Made by a program: the position numbers and the translations under genes | DNA from: a candidate division FCPU426 bacterium | GTDB lineage: Bacteria > Oederibacteriota > Muellerivitia > Muellerivitales > Muellerivitaceae | DNA length: 64,000 bases | Assembly (NCBI GenBank): GCA_003136635.1 | Contig: PLFD01000035.1 | Location: forward strand, 17,359 to 81,358 | Direction of reading: 5' to 3' | The notes under the pieces: generated by a model | The model's input: the letters and a program-made list of their open reading frames with translations, nothing else | Told to the model about the DNA's origin: nothing | The model's database searches: none | Shown here: positions 28,394 to 36,179 of the stretch, one piece after another | Position numbering within the stretch: position 1 is the stretch's first letter | Layout of the letters: the number at the start of each line of letters is the position of its first letter

Positions 28394-29210
28394 GGGATAC
28401 CCCGCTCAGAACCGCCTGGGCCTTTTGGGCTTCGGCCCAGACCACCTCAAAGGCCGGAATATTCAAATCCCACTCCATTAACGTCGGCACCTGGGGAAAG
28501 CGCGCCGCGGCATACCGGTAAAGATCCCAAACTTCATCGCACACCGCCGAACCGTGATTATCGACCAAAATACCCTCGGTTCTCAAATGACCGGCCAGAT
28601 GCATTTCCTTCACCCGGTCCACCGGCATGGCATCTATATAGAGATAAGGATCAAACCGAAGGTTTTCGGAATTCACGTAAATATTATTAATATCGAGAAG
28701 CAGGTGGCAATCGGCCTTTTCCACCACCGCTTTGACGAATTCCCACTCGGTCATTTCGGATTGGTTGAATCTCAAATAGCCCGAAAGGTTTTCAATCAGC
28801 ATGCGCCGGCCCAGTTTTTCCTGGGCTTGCTGGATACGGGAAGCCGCGTGGGACACCGCGTCGGCGGTGTAGGGCAAAGGTAAAAGGTCGTGCGATTGGA
28901 GGCCGTTGGCGCCGACCCAGCAAAGATGGTCGGATATCCACTGGGGTTGGTAGCGTTCGATCAGTTCGGAAAGTCTTTTAAAATAGCTGTCGTTGAGAAC
29001 TTCGGTAGAGCCCAGGTTCATGCCCAGACAATGAAAGGTCAGCGGATAGTGGGTTCTGATTTTTTCCAGAGCCCGATGGGGTATTTCACCTTGGTTGAGA
29101 TAGTTGTCCGCCATCACCTCAAACCAGGGAACCGGGGGTTTGTTTTCTAAAACACCCGATAAATGGGGGGAGCGGAGACCCATCCCCGCCCCCTGAATAA
29201 CAGATCCCAT
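28383..29210 (-). CDS. bufB: MNIO-family enzyme BufB (DUF692), cysteine-modifying
   Basis: 275 residues, TIM-barrel MNIO family. Iron-ligand stretches are conserved in order: FHCLGMNLGS, WISDHLCWVG, MLIENLSGYLRF, LLLDINNIYVNSEN, VKEMHLAGHL and LMEWDLNIP. Multinuclear non-heme iron oxidative enzymes convert cysteines of a RiPP precursor to heterocycles; in bufferins the product is a thiooxazole that binds copper. The gene lies 12 bp after bufA and overlaps bufC. Substrate here is the 100-residue peptide encoded upstream. Confidence 0.92.
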   Translation of the reverse strand: MGSVIQGAGMGLRSPHLSGVLENKPPVPWFEVMADNYLNQGEIPHRALEKIRTHYPLTFHCLGMNLGSTEVLNDSYFKRLSELIERYQPQWISDHLCWVGANGLQSHDLLPLPYTADAVSHAASRIQQAQEKLGRRMLIENLSGYLRFNQSEMTEWEFVKAVVEKADCHLLLDINNIYVNSENLRFDPYLYIDAMPVDRVKEMHLAGHLRTEGILVDNHGSAVCDEVWDLYRYAAARFPQVPTLMEWDLNIPAFEVVWAEAQKAQAVLSGVSHVA

Positions 29211-29221
29211 AAATTAATCTC

Positions 29222-29524
29222 TTACATCGCCGCCGCTGGGGCCGCGTCTGCCGGCTTCAAGCTTCCGCCGATTTTATCGCTCACACCCTTGGGCAAATAG
29301 ATCCATTCGTTCGGATCGTTATCGACCTTGGACTGGCCGGCGCAGGAATGACCTTTGGCGGCGCAATCGTTCTTGCCGGCCTTGGCCACACCATAAACCT
29401 TCTCTACTTTGATTCCCTTAATCTTGGTCCAGTCACCCGCGTGGGCGGTGGTGGTAAGGGCAACCGCGCTAAAAGCGACAGCGGTGGCAATGGCGGTGGT
29501 TGAGGCTAATTTGGTACCGTTCAT
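29222..29524 (-). CDS. bufA: Bufferin precursor BufA1-like (DUF2282) with only two cysteines
   Basis: 100 residues from ATG 29524 with AGGAG upstream. It has a signal peptide (about residues 1-29, ending TTAHA), then EKVYGVAKAGKNDCAAKGHSCAGQSKVD (quoted in parts elsewhere) and an Ala/Pro-rich tail. Usual family members as I know them read EKCYG at the first position and TCEK-like near the end, four cysteines in all. Here Val43 and Ser82 stand at those two places and only Cys54 and Cys61 remain. The peptide would be exported and bind metal in the periplasm. No DoxX-type gene is adjacent. Confidence 0.85.
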   Translation of the reverse strand: MNGTKLASTTAIATAVAFSAVALTTTAHAGDWTKIKGIKVEKVYGVAKAGKNDCAAKGHSCAGQSKVDNDPNEWIYLPKGVSDKIGGSLKPADAAPAAAM

Positions 29525-29644
29525 AACAACTCCTTTAAAATTAATAAGCCCTCCCAAAGAAGAGCTGGAAATAGATACTCCCCGACCGGAAAGAAAGTTA
29601 CCAGAAAAATCGGTACTGTTACAGTTTACAAATTAATGACTTTC

Positions 29645-29857
29645 GATGTCATTGCGAGGAGAAACCGTCGAATAGACGGTTGTCATCGACGAAGCAACCC
29701 CAGTTTAAATAAAGTTTGAACCCTCCACATTACCAACAACCCAAGCACCGTCGTTGTACATGGGCTTTGCCCATGCAGGGTCGGCCACACAGGCTGACCA
29801 CTTCAAGCCTGTCATAACCAGCCCCCTATTCAGGGGCCATTCCTCGCAATGACGGCT
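29645..29857. repeat. Palindromic intergenic element with TCATTGCGAGGA ends
   Basis: TCATTGCGAGGA at about 29650 is mirrored by TCCTCGCAATGA at about 29842. Inside lie further hairpins (ACCGTCGAATAGACGGT; CATGGGCTTTGCCCATG; GCCCCCTATTCAGGGGC). It occupies most of the 430-bp gap between bufA and the YceI gene. It is non-coding, and similar ends are widespread in environmental genomes. Confidence 0.65.
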
Positions 29858-29954
29858 AAACTATAACACTACTGAAAATTCTTCTCTTCTCGTAACCCTT
29901 TTCCCCCTTATTCCGTAATCTATACCAGCTGTCGATCAATTTAAGGAGCCGGAT

Positions 29955-30551
29955 ATGAAAAAAGGTTTTATGATTTTAGCCTTGGTTTTAGGGGTCTTTT
30001 CCGCCGTCAGTATCAGTCAAGCCGCTGTTTACAAGATAGACCCGGACCACAGCAGTATTACCTTTAAAGTAAAGCATCTGACCATCAGCACAGTCATGGG
30101 AAAGTTTTCCAAATTTTCAGGAACATTTAACTTTGACGAAAAGAATCCCTCCCAATCGAAGGTCACGGTCACCATTGACCCGGCCAGCGTGGATACAGGC
30201 GTCAAGGGCCGCGACGACCATTTGCGCAGCGACGCCTTTTTCGAGGTGGAAACCTATCCGACGGCCGTTTTCAAAAGCACCAAAGTCAGCGATATCAAAG
30301 ACGGGGATTTTACCATTGAGGGTAATTTGACCCTGCATGGGGTGACCAAGCCGGTGGTGTTAAAAGCCAGCTATGAAGGTTCCATCGCCGACGATCAGGG
30401 CCAGACCCACGCGGCTTTCAGCGCCGAAACCGAAATCAACCGGCAGGATTACGGAATTGACTTCAGCGAAGCCCTGGATAAGGGCGGCCTTTTAGCGGCC
30501 AATGAAGTGAAATTGAGTTTTGAAGTGGAAGGCGTTCAAGCCTCCCAATAA
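29955..30551 (+). CDS. YceI-family periplasmic protein
   Basis: 198 residues, ATG 29955 with AAGGAG six bases upstream. A signal peptide ends at ISQAA. A single YceI domain follows: YKIDPDHSSITFKVKHLTIS, GKFSKFSGTFNFDEKNP, SVDTGVKGRDDHLRSDAFFEV and LTLHGVTKPVVLKA. YceI proteins adopt a lipocalin-like barrel that binds polyisoprenoid or lipid molecules in the periplasm. It is monocistronic; ligand unknown. Confidence 0.92.
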   Translation: MKKGFMILALVLGVFSAVSISQAAVYKIDPDHSSITFKVKHLTISTVMGKFSKFSGTFNFDEKNPSQSKVTVTIDPASVDTGVKGRDDHLRSDAFFEVETYPTAVFKSTKVSDIKDGDFTIEGNLTLHGVTKPVVLKASYEGSIADDQGQTHAAFSAETEINRQDYGIDFSEALDKGGLLAANEVKLSFEVEGVQASQ

Positions 30552-30573
30552 CCCCGAAACCCAAAACAATTTT

Positions 30574-30748
30574 TAACCACCAAGGCACCAAGGGCACCAT
30601 GCCGGCCTTCAATAAAGCTTTTAAAGAGGTCGGTATAGTACCGATTTCCATAATTTGTTTTATAGTAAATCGGCACAAGAAAATCTTTAATGTTTAAATC
30701 AAATTCCTCTTCTTGCCTTCCTTGGTGCCCTTGGTGCCTTGGTGGTTA
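30574..30748. repeat. Perfect 26-bp inverted repeat, CCACCAAGGCACCAAGG family
   Basis: The left arm 30574-30599 and right arm 30723-30748 are exact reverse complements (26 of 26 by eye), separated by 123 bp. It fills the gap between YceI and the aldo/keto reductase gene and could fold into a long hairpin if transcribed. Confidence 0.8.
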
Positions 30749-30832
30749 GAGAAGTTTTTATGCCTTGCCCTTCCCTTGCAATCCGCACCCTTCCCCCTCT
30801 AGTCTGGCCTATCCCATTCGAAGGAGTCAGAA

Positions 30833-31825
30833 ATGCAAAAACGAAAATTAGGAAGCCAGGGTCTGGAAGTTCCCGTCCTGGGTTTAGGCTGTATGGGTAT
30901 GACTTTCGCTTACAACGGCGGCAAGGCCGATCCGGATGAATGCCTCAAAGTTCTGGACCGGTCGCTGGAATTGGGAATCAATTTTTGGGACACCGCCCAG
31001 AGCTATGGACCCTTTACGAATGAGGAACTTCTGGGCAAGTCCTTAAAAGGCCGCCGTGAAAAAGTAATTGTGGCTACCAAGTTCGCCTGGAAAAACGGCG
31101 CGGCGGGTCCCGACACGCTGGATGGATCGCCTGAAAACGCCCGGGAAAGTTTGGAAGGCTGTTTAAAAAGATTAGGCACGGACTACGTGGACCTTTACTA
31201 TCTTCACCGCAAAGACCCTAAAGTACCAATCGAGGAAACGGTTGGCGCCATGGGCCAATTGGTCAAAGAAGGCAAAGTCCGTTATATCGGTTTAAGCGAA
31301 GTGGGCCCCGTTACCCTGCGAAAAGCCCACGCCGTCCACCCTTTAACCGCTTTGCAAAGCGAATATTCCCTCTGGGAAACGGGCCTGGAAGAAAAAATTC
31401 TTCCTGTGCTGAGGGAATTGAAAATCGGCCTGGTGGCCTTTAGCCCCGTGGGCCGGGGCTTTTTAACCGGACAGATTAAACGCTTTGAGGATATTCCGGA
31501 AAAAGACATGCGCCGCACCCTTCCCCGTTTTCAGGGTGAAAACTTCGCCGCGAATTTAAAATTGGTAGAAGCCGTCAAGGACCTGGGCGCCTCGAAGGGG
31601 GCTACCGCTTCCCAAACCGCGCTGGCCTGGCTGCTGCGGCAAGGGGAGGATATCACCGCCATCCCCGGCACCACCCATGTTCACCATTTGGAGGAAAACG
31701 CCAAGGCGGCGGAGATTCATTTGAGCGAACAGGATTTGGCGGGGATACAACAAATTCTGGCGAAAATTCCGATTTCGGGAAACCGCTATTCCGAAATGAT
31801 GGCCAAAATGGTTTCGGCTGAATAA
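30833..31825 (+). CDS. Aldo/keto reductase
   Basis: 330 residues, ATG 30833 with GGAG upstream. It is a (beta/alpha)8 NADPH-dependent oxidoreductase: LGLGCMGMTFAYNGG, ELGINFWDTAQSYGPFTNEE (catalytic Asp and Tyr), VIVATKFAWKNG (Lys), and YVDLYYLHRKDPKVPIEET (His). The C-terminal coenzyme site reads AIPGTTHVHHLEENAKA. It belongs to the AKR13-like group with the GCMGM start. The substrate is not predictable. Confidence 0.93.
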   Translation: MQKRKLGSQGLEVPVLGLGCMGMTFAYNGGKADPDECLKVLDRSLELGINFWDTAQSYGPFTNEELLGKSLKGRREKVIVATKFAWKNGAAGPDTLDGSPENARESLEGCLKRLGTDYVDLYYLHRKDPKVPIEETVGAMGQLVKEGKVRYIGLSEVGPVTLRKAHAVHPLTALQSEYSLWETGLEEKILPVLRELKIGLVAFSPVGRGFLTGQIKRFEDIPEKDMRRTLPRFQGENFAANLKLVEAVKDLGASKGATASQTALAWLLRQGEDITAIPGTTHVHHLEENAKAAEIHLSEQDLAGIQQILAKIPISGNRYSEMMAKMVSAE

Positions 31826-31894
31826 TTCCAATCCAGCCTTGAAACATCGCCACGACTTCAAGGCCTCAGCTTTAAAAGGAAATCTTAAAACCCA

Positions 31895-32006
31895 TTCACG
31901 GAGTACACCAAGTTTTAAAGAGTTTATCGGCAAATCTTTAGCAGGGTAGACGGAAAAAAATACAGGTTTAACTCCAAGTAACTTCGTCGTTTCCGTGAAA
32001 TCTTAA
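31895..32006. repeat. Repeat-rich gap, CACGGAGTACACC family (copy D)
   Basis: TTCACGGAGTACACCAAGTTT (20-mer core from 31895) is partly mirrored by a TTTCCGTGAA end. The flanks carry the near-direct repeat AAATCTTAAAA-CATTCAC twice. No gene is seen in the 303-bp gap 31826-32128 apart from this and the terminator. Confidence 0.5.
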
Positions 32007-32076
32007 AATCATTCACAGCGATGCGGAATTTTCGGGAGTTTATGGTTTGATAAAACCGCTTCTCATCACGTCTAAA

Positions 32077-32111
32077 CAAAAAGGGCCGTTCCCTTTCGGG
32101 AACAGCCCTTT
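32077..32111 (-). terminator. Terminator after glnN
   Basis: AAAGGGCTGTTCCC-GAAA-GGGAACGGCCCTTT on the minus strand (one G-T pair), followed by a short T-run, 18 bp after the stop. Confidence 0.9.
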
Positions 32112-32128
32112 CAATAGCTGCAGTTTGC

Positions 32129-34300
32129 TTAGTACTGGAACAACATCTCCCGGTACTTCGGCAAAGGCCACGCTTCGTCATCCACATAACCTTCCAGCCA
32201 GTCCGCCAACTCGCGGACTTTAAGCATTTGCGGTATCACGGAATCCTTTAAGGAAGCCGCGATCTGGTGCAGACTCGAACCTTCGTTCGCCTTATCAATC
32301 AACTCATCCAAAGCCTCAATGGCTTCGAAAAGATCGCTGGCACCCTTGGCCACATTCGCCAAAAGATCGTTTTGACCCTTTTGACCGCTCTTCAACACCG
32401 CGGCTGTCAAACCAATCGTGTTGGCTAACTTGGATTGGTAGCCAATCACCGCCGGCAAAATCTGATTGCGGGCAATGTCCACCGTCGCGTTGGCTTCGAT
32501 GTTGGTCACCTTCACATAACGTTCCCACATGATCTCTTCGCGGGCGTCGTATTCCTTCTCGTTCAATACTTTGTATTTCTCGAAAAGTTGTTTGTATTCT
32601 TTCTTCTTCATGGCATGCAAGGCCTCAATAGTCGTCTTGAGGTTCGGCAAGCCGCGCTTGGCCGCTTCCGCGTGCCATTCGGCGCCGTAGCCGTTGCCGT
32701 TAAAGAGAACCCGTTTGTGTTCTTTAATTTCTTTTTGAAGCACTGTCGCCAAAGCGCTGTTGAAATCACCCTTCGCGCCTTCAAGCTCCGTGGCGATACG
32801 GTCAATCGACTCCGCCACAATGGTGTTCAAAATAGTGTTCGGCCAGTAGATGGCGGCCGTGGAACCTACCGCGCGGAACTCGAACTTGTTGCCCGTAAAG
32901 GCAAAAGGCGAGGTACGGTTACGGTCGGTCGCATCTCTGGGTAAAGGCGGAAGGGTCGAAACACCCAATTCCATAACGCCTCCCGACTTGCTGGAGGAAG
33001 GCTTGCCTTTTTCCAATTGATCAATGACGTCCTGCAATTGATCTCCCAGGAAGATGGAAATAATCGCCGGAGGAGCTTCATTCGCGCCCAAACGGTGGTC
33101 ATTACCCGGTCCGCTGATGCCGATACGCAAAAGTTCCGCGTATTTATCGACCGCGGCGATGATCGCTACCAGGACCGCCAGGAACTGCGCGTTTTCATGG
33201 GGCGTCTTGCCCGGCTCCAGCAGGTTTTCATTTTCATTGGTCGACATGGACCAGTTGTTGTGCTTCCCGTTACCGTTGATACCGGCAAAAGGCTTTTCAT
33301 GCAGCAGGCAGACCAGGCCATGACGGATGGCGATCTTGCGCATCAATTCCATCACGATCATATTGTGATCGGCGGCAATGGATGACTTTTCGAAAATGGG
33401 GGCCATTTCAAACTGGGCCGGGGCCACTTCGTTATGACGGGTCTTGGACGGAATGCCCAAGCGCCACAATTCACGGTCTAAATCCATCATGAACGCCAAA
33501 ATACGTTCCTTAATGGCTCCGAAATAATGATCTTCCAGTTCCTGCCCTCTATAGGGAGGCGCGCCGAAAAGAGTACGGCCGCCGGCAATTAAATCCGGGC
33601 GGAGTTCAAAATATTGGCGGTCAATTAGGAAATATTCCTGTTCCGGACCCATGTTCGTAAACACATGCTTTGCGGTTTTGTTACCGAAAAGCTTGAGTAA
33701 ACGAAGCGACTGAACCGAAAGGGCCTCTACTGAACGAAGCAGCGGGGTTTTGAAATCCAAAGCTTCGCCGGTGTAGCTGACGAAAGCGGTGGGTATGGTC
33801 AAAGTCGCGCCGTTAATTCCTTCTTGAATAAAAGCCGAAGAAGTCGGATCCCAGGCCGTATAACCGCGGGCCTCAAAGGTGGAACGGGTTCCGCCCGAAG
33901 GGAAAGACGAAGCGTCCGGCTCGCCCTTAATTAAAGTCTTGCCGTCAAACTCAGCGACCGTTCCGCCTTCAGCGGTCGGATCCAGAAATGAGTCATGCTT
34001 TTCCGCGCCCAAACCGGTCAAAGGAATAAACCAATGGGTATAGTGAGTTACTCCGTGGGACAAAGCCCACTCTTTCATGCCCTGCGCGACCTGGTCGGCG
34101 ATGGAAGGATCAAGGGCTTCGCCGCGAAGGGTAGTGGCTCTTAATTTCTTATAAACATCTTTGGAAAGGTATTGTTTCTGAGCGCCATCATTGAAAACTA
34201 ATGAACCATAAATTTCAGTTCCGGGTTTAGCTTTATATTCTTCAACGGGAGGCATTTCTTTTTCGAGAGAAATTGCTATTTTTTTTCTGAGATTAGACAT
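32129..34300 (-). CDS. glnN: Glutamine synthetase type III
   Basis: 723 residues, the expected size for GSIII and far longer than GSI. ATG 34300 with AAGGAG upstream. GSIII landmarks: TRSTFEARGYTAWDPTSSAF, GPEQEYFLIDRQYFELRPDL with the active-site glutamates, SKTRHNEVAPAQFEMAP, GINGNGKHNNWSMSTNENENL, and NRTSPFAFTGNKFEFRAVGS. It condenses ammonia and glutamate with ATP to glutamine. It heads a block of nitrogen genes (porin, permease-PII, glnK, amt). No sigma-54 site was found just upstream, unlike its neighbours. Confidence 0.96.
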   Translation of the reverse strand: MSNLRKKIAISLEKEMPPVEEYKAKPGTEIYGSLVFNDGAQKQYLSKDVYKKLRATTLRGEALDPSIADQVAQGMKEWALSHGVTHYTHWFIPLTGLGAEKHDSFLDPTAEGGTVAEFDGKTLIKGEPDASSFPSGGTRSTFEARGYTAWDPTSSAFIQEGINGATLTIPTAFVSYTGEALDFKTPLLRSVEALSVQSLRLLKLFGNKTAKHVFTNMGPEQEYFLIDRQYFELRPDLIAGGRTLFGAPPYRGQELEDHYFGAIKERILAFMMDLDRELWRLGIPSKTRHNEVAPAQFEMAPIFEKSSIAADHNMIVMELMRKIAIRHGLVCLLHEKPFAGINGNGKHNNWSMSTNENENLLEPGKTPHENAQFLAVLVAIIAAVDKYAELLRIGISGPGNDHRLGANEAPPAIISIFLGDQLQDVIDQLEKGKPSSSKSGGVMELGVSTLPPLPRDATDRNRTSPFAFTGNKFEFRAVGSTAAIYWPNTILNTIVAESIDRIATELEGAKGDFNSALATVLQKEIKEHKRVLFNGNGYGAEWHAEAAKRGLPNLKTTIEALHAMKKKEYKQLFEKYKVLNEKEYDAREEIMWERYVKVTNIEANATVDIARNQILPAVIGYQSKLANTIGLTAAVLKSGQKGQNDLLANVAKGASDLFEAIEALDELIDKANEGSSLHQIAASLKDSVIPQMLKVRELADWLEGYVDDEAWPLPKYREMLFQY

Positions 34301-34411
34301 GATTTATATCTCCTTGAAACCTTGAGTTTGTAATGTTGGGGGGTAACTTCGTCATTCACTTAAACGGAAACAAAAAACCTTACATTTTCTTTACTTTTTA
34401 TTTTGGGATTT

Positions 34412-34476
34412 AAAAAACCGGTCGGGTGTTGGAGGAATGGCGCTCAACTTTGCCACTTTCCTAAACCCGACCGGCC
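34412..34476 (-). terminator. Long terminator after porin gene
   Basis: A stem CCGGTCGGGT with ACCCGACCGG closes an inner imperfect stem of about 12 bp and is followed by TTTTTTAAA on the minus strand. Confidence 0.85.
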
Positions 34477-34524
34477 TCTTAAATTTTCAGCAACAAACCG
34501 CTAACAACTTTTTGAAACTAAACT

Positions 34525-35688
34525 TTAGAACACGATCGCAGTATCTAAAGTCGTGGTCAACTGATCAGCACTATGAGCGGTAAACGGACCAGCATGAGGA
34601 CCAGGAACAACACCGTTAACAACGGCGTAGTCATAACGGCCTTCCAACGAAACGGTGAAAGCGGAAGTCAGGTTATGAGTAATAGTCAAAGTAGCATCGC
34701 GACCTTCGTCTTTCTGACCAATACCTAAACCGTAAATTCCCAAGGTTCCGCCATTATCAGACACTTCTTCTAAACGAAGAGCGGCTGAATAATCGCTGGA
34801 AAGAGCTAACTTGGCATACAAGTCCGCACCCCAGAAATCAGCAGTTCCGATTCCATTTTCTCCGCCAGCTTCCGCATCCAACGCGAAAGTCAAGTCAGAG
34901 GCAGCGTTAAAGCCAATGATGGCTTCGCCAACATATCTGTTAAGACCAGCCGGTATAACAGGCAAAGGAGCCTGGGATCCCGGACCATCTACTCCGTTCA
35001 AGGTGACACTCCAAACTGAATTAGGCGTCCAAGCTAAGGACAATCCATAAGTCTGGATCAATGAATCGGTAGTAATCGCAGTATTAACAGCATTGTTCCA
35101 ACCGTTAGTGGCATAGCCCGTCAATTTGAAAGTTGAATCGGGAGCGAAAGCTACGCTAACACCTTGGTGCCACAAGGGAATGGTGTACCAGAAAAGCAAC
35201 GAACGGCTGATGTTCCAGTTGCCCGTGCTTTCAATGACTTCATTACCCATCCAGGTCACAAAACGACCACCAGATAAAGTAAATACGCCCGGAGCGTAAG
35301 AAACATAAGCTTGTTCCACGTCAATTCCAGGAACGGCAGAACCAATTGCTAAATTGGCTTCTTGTCCATAGGCCAAAACCAAATGACCACTGGCCAATCC
35401 CTGGGTCGCGGTGGCTTTTAATTCAGCCAAGCCCAAGGTATAGGAACCATCCGTACCATCAAAAAAAGTTCCAAGATTTCCCGCACCGTTGGCTTTATTG
35501 GCCGCATTAGTGAAATTGTACGAATAGTACGCATCCACCATTCCATCAATCACAACCGCCGGAGGCGCTGGCGTAGCCGCAGCCGTAGGTGCTGGTGTCG
35601 CCGCGGTTTGAGCCAAAACGGGCGATAAGCCACCCGCCATGACGAGCGCAGCAACCAAACCCATCAAATTTTTAATAAACTTGTTCAT
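34525..35688 (-). CDS. Outer membrane beta-barrel porin, BBP2 (OmpL-like) family
   Basis: 387 residues. A signal peptide ends at SPVLAQ, then an Ala/Pro spacer and a barrel beginning IDGMVDAYYSYNFTNAANK. GGRFVTWMGNEVIESTGNWNISRS and WYTIPLWHQGVSVAF (quoted in parts) are typical of the PF07642-type porins. The chain ends in an aromatic residue (LDTAIVF), as barrel proteins do. It would pass small solutes across the outer membrane. A sigma-54 site lies 113 bp upstream of the start, which ties it to nitrogen control alongside permease-PII and amt, suggesting uptake of a nitrogen compound. Confidence 0.85.
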   Translation of the reverse strand: MNKFIKNLMGLVAALVMAGGLSPVLAQTAATPAPTAAATPAPPAVVIDGMVDAYYSYNFTNAANKANGAGNLGTFFDGTDGSYTLGLAELKATATQGLASGHLVLAYGQEANLAIGSAVPGIDVEQAYVSYAPGVFTLSGGRFVTWMGNEVIESTGNWNISRSLLFWYTIPLWHQGVSVAFAPDSTFKLTGYATNGWNNAVNTAITTDSLIQTYGLSLAWTPNSVWSVTLNGVDGPGSQAPLPVIPAGLNRYVGEAIIGFNAASDLTFALDAEAGGENGIGTADFWGADLYAKLALSSDYSAALRLEEVSDNGGTLGIYGLGIGQKDEGRDATLTITHNLTSAFTVSLEGRYDYAVVNGVVPGPHAGPFTAHSADQLTTTLDTAIVF

Positions 35689-35800
35689 CTCTTCCTCCTA
35701 AATAAAATTAAACGACAAAATTCAACGTCGACTTCATTACAACAACCTTCTCGAACAGCATTCAGAGACAAGAAGGGTTCGGCAATTCCGTGCTTTGAAT

Positions 35801-35819
35801 AAAGCAAGCCTTATGCCAA
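35801..35819 (-). promoter_or_regulatory. Sigma-54 promoter upstream of porin
   Basis: On the minus strand it reads TTGGCATAAGGCTTGCTTT: GG and GC are separated by exactly ten bases and both flanks match TGGCA/TTGC. It lies about 113 bp before the ATG. Confidence 0.7.
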
Positions 35820-35820
35820 T

Positions 35821-36139
35821 CCAACACCCGGAATAACCTCGTTGCAAATCGGTAAATTCTATGTGAAATCACGTATTTAAAACAACTTTTTGAGCTTTTA
35901 TTTTTTAAAACATCAACCATATTTGGCCTAAATTGTCCTTATCTACAATTTTGATTAATACCCACTTCCTTCAAAAACCCCATCAAATTCAGCAAAATTA
36001 GGTTTTTTTGAATTTTAACCCCATCAAAAAACACATTTGAAAACTACAACGAATCATTACATTAGGATTCTGTTTAAATTGGAAAAAAGCGGTCTTAAAT
36101 TGTTAAATAACCTTCTGTTAGATGACCCAACAGGTTAAT
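35821..36139. other. Non-coding gap between porin promoter and 36180 gene
   Basis: AT-rich sequence with no supported gene. It would hold any upstream activator site for the porin sigma-54 promoter; I see no TTAYTA array here. Confidence 0.5.
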
Positions 36140-36176
36140 AGAAAAGGGCCTCCCCTTTCGGAGAGAGCCTTTTCCA
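36140..36176 (-). terminator. Terminator after the 36180-37292 gene
   Basis: An AAAAGGC-CTC-type stem around CGAAAG, imperfect in the middle, with a short T-run on the minus strand directly after the stop codon. Confidence 0.7.
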
Positions 36177-36179
36177 CTA

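Noticed and set aside
34372..34395. TTACAT/TTACTT hexamers near glnN resembling the 11-bp array
   Set aside because: Only two weak units, pointing away from glnN; too little to call.
34437..34456. TGGCGCTCAACTTTGCC resembling a sigma-54 site
   Set aside because: Spacing is 11 not 10, it lies in the loop region of a terminator and faces no gene.
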